64,000 nt of DNA, taken from positions 186,001 to 250,000 of the forward strand of contig JANFAH010000007.1 in assembly GCA_024663395.1 (NCBI GenBank), written 5' to 3'. The stretch is from Pisolithus tinctorius (Eukaryota > Basidiomycota > Agaricomycetes > Boletales > Pisolithaceae). Below, one piece after another: positions 59,150 to 64,000 of the stretch (positions are counted from its first letter, which is position 1; each line of letters begins with the position of its first letter). The translations under genes and the position numbers were made by a program. The notes beneath the pieces are model-generated. The model did no database searches. It was not told the DNA's origin and saw only the letters and a list, made by a program, of their open reading frames with translations.

Positions 59150-59359
59150 TTCCAAAATTGATTCAATGACATGGCAATTTAAATTGTATATACCTTTATG
59201 GATACTGATTCAAATTACATAATCTTTTTTTTGATGGATAGCCCTGTGCAAATGGCTTATGTCATCAACTTACACTTTGGTCTTATTTGTCTTTGCTCTT
59301 GATAAATTCAACAAACAACCCAAAATGTGCAAACATTGAATCAATTTTGGAAGTCACTG
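59150..59359 (-). repeat. right terminal inverted repeat, 210 bp
   Basis: Same length as the left copy. The 19-bp motif is found at 59150-59168 (inner end) and, reverse-complemented, at 59334-59352, again 7 nt from the outer end. Confidence 0.88.
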
Positions 59360-59806
59360 TATCATAGGTGAATAGGCCCTCATCTGTTCACAGTGAACCA
59401 ACATGCACTGCTTGGTCTCACCAGGTCTGGTGGGGACCCAGACAATGAAGAAGTCCAGACCAATTTGTTCCATGGACAAGAAATAGGTGGGGGTAGTCAT
59501 CTCAGGTGAGTGGGTGTCTAGGGAAAGGCCAGTCAATTCACAAATAATGTCTGCTAGTGTGTGCCAAAGGGTCTCTGAGGTGTCAGGATTGTCTTGTGGG
59601 TATGTAGGTCGGGCTGTGAGTGGTGATGGGGGTGAGTGACCTTTTGACTTCTGTTTCGAGCAGTGGGCTGGATTAGGACTGTCATAGGAGCATGATGGAC
59701 AATATATGTCAGCAGTGGCTTTGGCTGAGCACACAGGGGTTTTACAAATAGTGGGCTTTGGTGGTGACATGCAAGGAGGTCTATGATAGGGGTGCTCACC
59801 AAACAT

Positions 59807-61129
59807 TCATTGTTTGTCCTGTGAGCTGATATTGGGTGGTCTAGATCATCCACAGGTTCCTGGTCTCTCTTTTGTAGATGGAGGGTAGTGAGGATGACCA
59901 TGCAGTGTGTGACATGACTTCTGGGAAGCGTGCGACTAGAGGAAGGGTGAAGGGAGAATTCCCTAGGATCGTCCCAAGGGGTGCTGTGTGGAAGGAGAAG
60001 TCGAGAAAGGGCCTAGAAGCGGTGGGGAAATTTGAGCAAGAGCTGTGGAATATAATTCTGGGCAGATGTAGACATGTGAGGAACAGCAAGATGGGTATAC
60101 AAAATTCCGGGAGGTTGCTACACGTCAAGAGGAGCGAATTCAAAGCGAAAGGGATATGGGATTAGGTGTGCAGAGCTGGAGGACACAGGAGACATGAAGA
60201 CCTCTGGGGACACTAGACTCTTTATACACACTTAGACTCTAGAAACTCTTGAACTTGCAGAATACACACAGATAGTGACTCCAAAGGTGGGTGGTATATT
60301 TCTGACATCATGGCGGAATTATATAGTACAGGGAAAGTAGGTATGAGTCGGAGTAAGGTGGGGTGGAAAAACTAAAAGACTGGAAAATAAAGGAAAGGAT
60401 GTCAGATGTCAGCGAAATACAGATGCATGTGAAATAGTCCAGTTGGTAGTAGACAGGAGTAAGAATGGGACAATGGTAAGGGGTATCTTCCAACAGAACG
60501 AGAGTATGCATACAAGTGGGAGGTGGAGCTGAGTGGCACAGGAGGGCCAAGCATAGCATACTGGCACAAAGTCCAGCTTGTGGAATTTAGGGTGACAGGG
60601 GAAACCAGAGTTTTTTAGAGGTAAGTGGCATGGATGACTGGTGACATGGCTGAGCGGTGGCATGGCTACTGAATTCCAGATGACTCTGCGCAAGTGCAGA
60701 ATTTCTGGATCAGTGTTTTGATGACTGAGCAACATGCAGAAGGTCAGAAGAAACTCCGAAGGTGACGGGGGTTAGGAGGAAACATGAAGACATGAGCAGG
60801 AAAAATTCTGAAATGGGTTTGTCATAGAGGTCTGTGGAATTTAGTGACAGATTCCTGTTCCAGCCTCAGGGAGTATACAGCTCCCTACACCTCCCAGGGA
60901 CTTTGAATGCTGACCATCCTCGGTCAGACTGAACTGGGACGTGACAGAGACAAGCAGAATTTCAGCAGACATTATGTAACAATGATGGCATGTGGTCAGA
61001 ATTCCACCTTGTGCAGAGGGAAATTCCACATTGTATGAGATGGCCCTGTGGAATTTAAACTCGCCCAGAAGGTGGCTCACTGCTCATCAAACTCCCCAAC
61101 AACACCCTCGCTCACCTACCCTGCTCCCA
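59807..61129. other. 1.3 kb of repeat-like sequence without a clear gene
   Basis: A 95-codon plus ORF (59878-60165) and a few minus ORFs show no family. Short phrases such as GGCATGGCT and GTGGAATTTA recur. CpG is scarce for most of it. Confidence 0.35.
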
Positions 61130-61865
61130 ATGTCTCATCCACCCATTGACATGCAAGCTTACTCAATCCATGATGCACAACCTGTGTTCAGCATGAGGGA
61201 CCAGGCCATTACCTCACTGTCAGCAGCTCTGAGGCACGTCAGGGTGCTAATTGACACTGCACCACAACCTGAAGAGAGCCTGGAGGCGATATACGAGTGG
61301 GTGGGGGACTGGGACCAGACCTGGGTGTGTGCACCAGATACTCATGCCACGCAACACACTAACAGATCTCCAGGCTGGGATCTACTTGTGGTGGAAGTAC
61401 ATTGATGAGAACAAGATCTCTATCCCGAAGGTGTGCGACACCAACCTACATGACATGACCAAAGAATCCACAATATGGCAGAACGAGGTGATCCCTGTGG
61501 CGATAGCAATAGCAGATCTCCAGTGCCCAGAAGGGCAGTGTAGATTCAACATCGATGACCTTTTTGAGGATTACCAGGAGTGGGTAGAGGAGAGAGTGCA
61601 GTTGGAGGCCAAGAGGTTGGCCAAAGCACCATCCATGCGCACCTGGGGCCAAGCAGCAAGAGGTGAGGGCCAAGACCATGCACCAGAAGATACTGAAGGA
61701 AACCCATCAAGAGGAGCTGCACACTTGACAGGGGAGGGCTCTGGCAGTGGGAGCAAGGGAAAAGGGAAGCAGAAGGTGTGTGCTATGTCCTTGACAACTC
61801 CAAGCAGGCACGCTGACTTCAACAAAAATTCTGCAGGCCACCAGCGAGGAGGACGAACTGGCTGA
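61130..61865 (+). pseudogene. frameshifted repeat-associated ORF
   Basis: The first frame starts at ATG 61130 (MSHPPIDMQAYSIHDAQP) and runs to about 61350. The homologous text appears to continue in another frame as LQAGIYLWWKYIDENKISI to 61865, so there is a shift between about 61345 and 61365. The second part contains NIDDLFEDYQEWVEERVQLE and a Gly/Ser/Lys-rich tail. I do not recognise a domain. The position just before an LTR and the plan (acidic helical part, basic tail) suggest a protein carried by repeats. Confidence 0.5.
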
Positions 61866-61968
61866 TGACATCGATGATGACGAGGGGGATGGCAAGCCAG
61901 GTCCATCCACAAAGGGACCTCGTGCAGCTGTGGACAATGAACCCTGTGAGACGTGTGCCCAAGTGAAC

Positions 61969-62543
61969 TGTTAAGTCCAGGTCTTCACCGGTCCAAGGCC
62001 GGTCTGGAGTCCGGTCGGGGGTCAGAGGGTAACACGAGATATCGAAGGTTTTGGACTGTTGGACTTAGCGACTGATGACGCAGCGCTATTCCCTTGCGTG
62101 GGCCGTAGTCCGGTTGAGAAGCAGAAGACAGATGAACAGGGAGACCGGGTTAAGACGGGAACTAAGTTGATTTCAGACTGAGGCTAAACAGAATATCCTA
62201 TGGCTTAAATACTAGAAGTAACCTAAGTGTTAATGTAGCACCGGAGACCGGTCTGCGCCGGTACAGCGATGATTGGTAAGTAGTGTTACAAAGAATCTTA
62301 TCAAGCAAAGAGTATGAACAAGGGATTACTGGGAACCGGGGCAGAGGATGTGGCTGGGCCGGGTGTTACACCGGCCCGGTACTAACTGAGGGGACAACTC
62401 GACTGGGCACTGCCTTGCAGTGCCTCGCAAGCTAGCACATTTCTGGGTCGAAGGGTTAAGGCCGGGACCGGGGCAAGGGTTGGATGGGACCGGTTGAGAC
62501 CGGCGTAGAGCCGGTCTAGGGTGGTCTAGACACGGTCATGACA
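61969..62543 (+). mobile_element. 5' LTR of a CCGG-rich LTR element
   Basis: A 575-bp segment starts TGTTAAGTCCAGG and ends GGTCATGACA, with TG...CA ends like those of the solo LTR at 47954-48894. It shares with that LTR the block ACTAAGTTGAT (62161) and TTAAATAC (62205), a likely promoter. CCGGT and ACCGG are scattered throughout. The internal part of the element follows to the window end, so the other LTR and the target duplication are not visible. Confidence 0.7.
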
Positions 62544-62674
62544 GTATCCCCCTCTTGGAGCCAAGCCCACAAGGCTCCAATGAGGACAATGCTGAGATCG
62601 AAAATTTTGTGTCTGACCTTGAAAGCCGGGGGACTTAAGACCGGTCCACTTCAGGTTTGTTTCCTCACTTCGAC

Positions 62675-63732
62675 ATGTCTATTCGCCGGTCCAGAACACC
62701 ATACGATCAAGAACTCCCGCTCGACCTGACCCGGGCGACGAGCGAAGAGCTGCGGGTAGGCAGCGACGACGACGATGAGGCCATCCGGGGCAAGTTGGCT
62801 GAGCACAAGAGGCGCAAAGCGAAGGCGCAGGAAGAAGCCCGGCTGGCCGAGGAAGCCTGGTTGGAGGTGGAGAGGCAGGAACAAGCCCGGCTCGAAGAGG
62901 AAAGGGCGTGCGCAGAGGCAGAGGCGCAGAGACTAGAGGCTGCACGCAAAGCTGAAGAGGCCAGAAAGGAGGCTGAGAGCCGGCGGGCTGATGCCCTGGT
63001 TGGTAGTTCCACCGGGGCCGGGCCAAACGTCGAGGTGATGAGCCCTCGGTGAGTACCGTGACGACTATCATCGGTGCTGATGACTAACACCCCAATAGTT
63101 GCCTTCGCTGCGCCCGGACCAACACGCCTTGCCTGCGCAGCACCGATAGTAAGAAGAAGCGCATGGCGTGCAACCGGTGCAACGAGCTCAAGGAGTGCTG
63201 CCAGTGGCCGGTCAAAGGTGAGGCCGGTGCTGTGCTGGCTGGGGACAAGGGGAAGAGGAAAGCAGATGTGACATCCCCTCGCGCGGGTGAGAAGAAGAAG
63301 AGGTCGTGGTGTCCATCTGCAAAGGTAACCGAGGGTGCAGGTGACGAGGAGGACAACGTAGAGGAGGGGCCTTCGACGCAGAAGACCGGTGCTGAGACCG
63401 GGGCCGGTCCTGTTACCGGCGATCAGATGGAGCGCCTGATCAAGGCGGTGGAGCGCGTGGCCGACAACATGGCCAGTCTTGCGACAGGGCAAAAAGAAGT
63501 TTCCCGGAACTTCTACCGGTTCGCCCGCTCGTACGAGACCTACATGGAAGAGCGCTTCGAGTTCCTCGCGCCAGACGTGCCTTCTGACCGGAACACCACC
63601 GACGAGGAGGACAAGGACGTCGAGGGGCTCGATGACGAGCTGGAGGGTCTGAGGGAGGAAGAGGATGAAAGCCGGTCCCGGTCTGAGTCAGGTGATCAGG
63701 CCGGTGCCAGTTCCGCTGGGTCCCAAGTCTGA
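62675..63732 (+). CDS. coiled-coil protein with Cys cluster, inside an LTR element
   Basis: Two exons, with a GTGAGT...CAATAG intron at about 63050-63099. The first part is an Asp-rich start followed by a long coiled coil made of Glu/Ala/Arg heptads (KLAEHKRRKAKAQEEARLAE onward). Just after the intron come CLRCARTNTPC and ACNRCNELKEC, two CxxC-x5/6-C units like a fungal zinc cluster. The rest is acidic and rich in Gly, Thr and Ser with a short helical block MERLIKAVERVADNMASLAT. The position, 131 bp after a 5' LTR, suggests the first ORF of the element, a gag-like role perhaps with nucleic-acid binding. No protease or polymerase is reached before the window ends. The ATG at 62675 is the first in frame. 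Confidence 0.65.
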
Positions 63733-64000
63733 GGTCGCATGTGTGTAGAGTTGTACCTTCCCTTTCTGTACGCTTTGTGAATGCCAATGCCCGGTTCCAG
63801 TTCTCAAGTGTGAAAGAAAGCAAATAAGGGAAAAGTAAAGGAAATCAAGACATAGTAACTACGAGATAGGAGAAACAGATAAAGAGGAAAGGAAACTTGA
63901 GACCGGTTCTAGGCTATTTCTTGAAAGGACCGGGTTTGTCTGGGTACCGGTCATGATATTCTTGGATGAGTTCTGACGCGTTGTCCAGCTCTGTTGCTAA
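63733..64000 (+). mobile_element. internal sequence of the LTR element, running off the window
   Basis: No ORF is seen, but ACCGGT-like motifs continue as in the LTR and the coding part. Confidence 0.45.

Larger units (their letters stand above)
57739..59359 (+). mobile_element. Tc1/mariner DNA transposon, 1,621 bp
   Basis: The element starts CAGTGACTTCC and ends GGAAGTCACTG and is flanked by TA on both sides (57737-57738, 59360-59361), the target duplication of this superfamily. Inverted repeats of 210 bp form both ends. Between them lies a degenerate transposase frame (58084-59118). On reading I found no CpG in the whole element, in keeping with methylation and deamination. The copy is dead by its stop codons, but its ends are well preserved, so it could be moved by an enzyme from elsewhere. 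Confidence 0.9.
56817..59806 (-). pseudogene. unrecognised ORF split by the Tc1/mariner element
   Basis: Two minus-strand parts belong together: 59362-59806 (ending LVHCEQMRAYSPMI) and 56817-57736 (starting RHCEGTVVTCLTY). Removing the element and one TA joins them in frame. Near 57700 one base is missing, after which the frame with YHQFQMAYNQSTTAKL and TIITGPAPTREEVLGM continues to a stop at 56817. No domain was recognised. Blocks like PTYFLSMEQIGLDFFIVWVP suggest a once globular protein. The low CpG and surroundings suggest a repeat-borne family rather than a host gene. Confidence 0.55.

Noticed and set aside
62707..63492. 261-codon minus-strand ORF opposite the Cys-cluster protein
   Set aside because: It is low-complexity antisense of the Glu/Ala-rich coiled coil with no domain, while the plus strand has motifs and a phased intron.
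1..64000. tRNA or rRNA genes
   Set aside because: No cloverleaf or rRNA signature was recognised by reading. A covariance-model search would be decisive and was not possible.

Overview
The window is nuclear DNA of a filamentous basidiomycete, most likely an Agaricomycete. Genes are dense, lie on both strands and are cut by many GT-AG introns of about 45-65 bp. The protein set is typical of mushroom-forming fungi: NACHT-WD40 NLRs, F-box/LRR paralogs, fungal P450s, an Egt1-type sulfoxide synthase and a PalB/Rim13 calpain. ORFs were joined by eye across introns, so boundaries are firm where codon phase and family motifs agree and tentative elsewhere.

From 1 to 19 kb the window is accessory. It holds a 5'-truncated F-box/LRR-like gene, an EgtB-type ergothioneine enzyme lacking its usual methyltransferase half, a fungal membrane protein of unknown role, a gene-poor stretch of nearly 7 kb, a microsomal P450 and a single-span LRR protein. 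From 20 to 46.6 kb it is mostly conserved housekeeping: KRI1 (ribosome biogenesis), RIM13/palB (ambient pH signalling), RIT1 (initiator tRNA), a DUF4203-like membrane protein, SFC1 (mitochondrial succinate/fumarate carrier), an FSH1 hydrolase, KAP104 (nuclear import), a VIP36/Emp47-type cargo lectin, a second F-box/LRR gene, ERD2 (HDEL/KDEL receptor) and a J-domain membrane protein. The lectin and ERD2 both serve ER-Golgi traffic.

From 46.6 to 64 kb the window turns into a repeat-rich accessory island. A NACHT-WD40 NLR with 14 almost identical WD repeats has its last codons split off by a 941-bp solo LTR with a perfect 5-bp target duplication. The 5' half of the NLR has normal CpG content, but the WD-repeat half is almost free of CpG. 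Next come two gene relics (an inositol polyphosphate multikinase and a RhoGEF DH-PH fragment), an unrecognised reading frame split by a 1,621-bp Tc1/mariner element with 210-bp inverted repeats and a transposase broken by two TGA codons, a frameshifted repeat-type ORF, and the 5' part of a CCGG-rich LTR element that runs off the window.

The most informative signals are the LTR-truncated NLR, the CpG boundary inside it, the nested inverted repeats of the Tc1 element, the cluster of PacC/Rim101-type hexamers before RIM13, and the methyltransferase-less EgtB gene.
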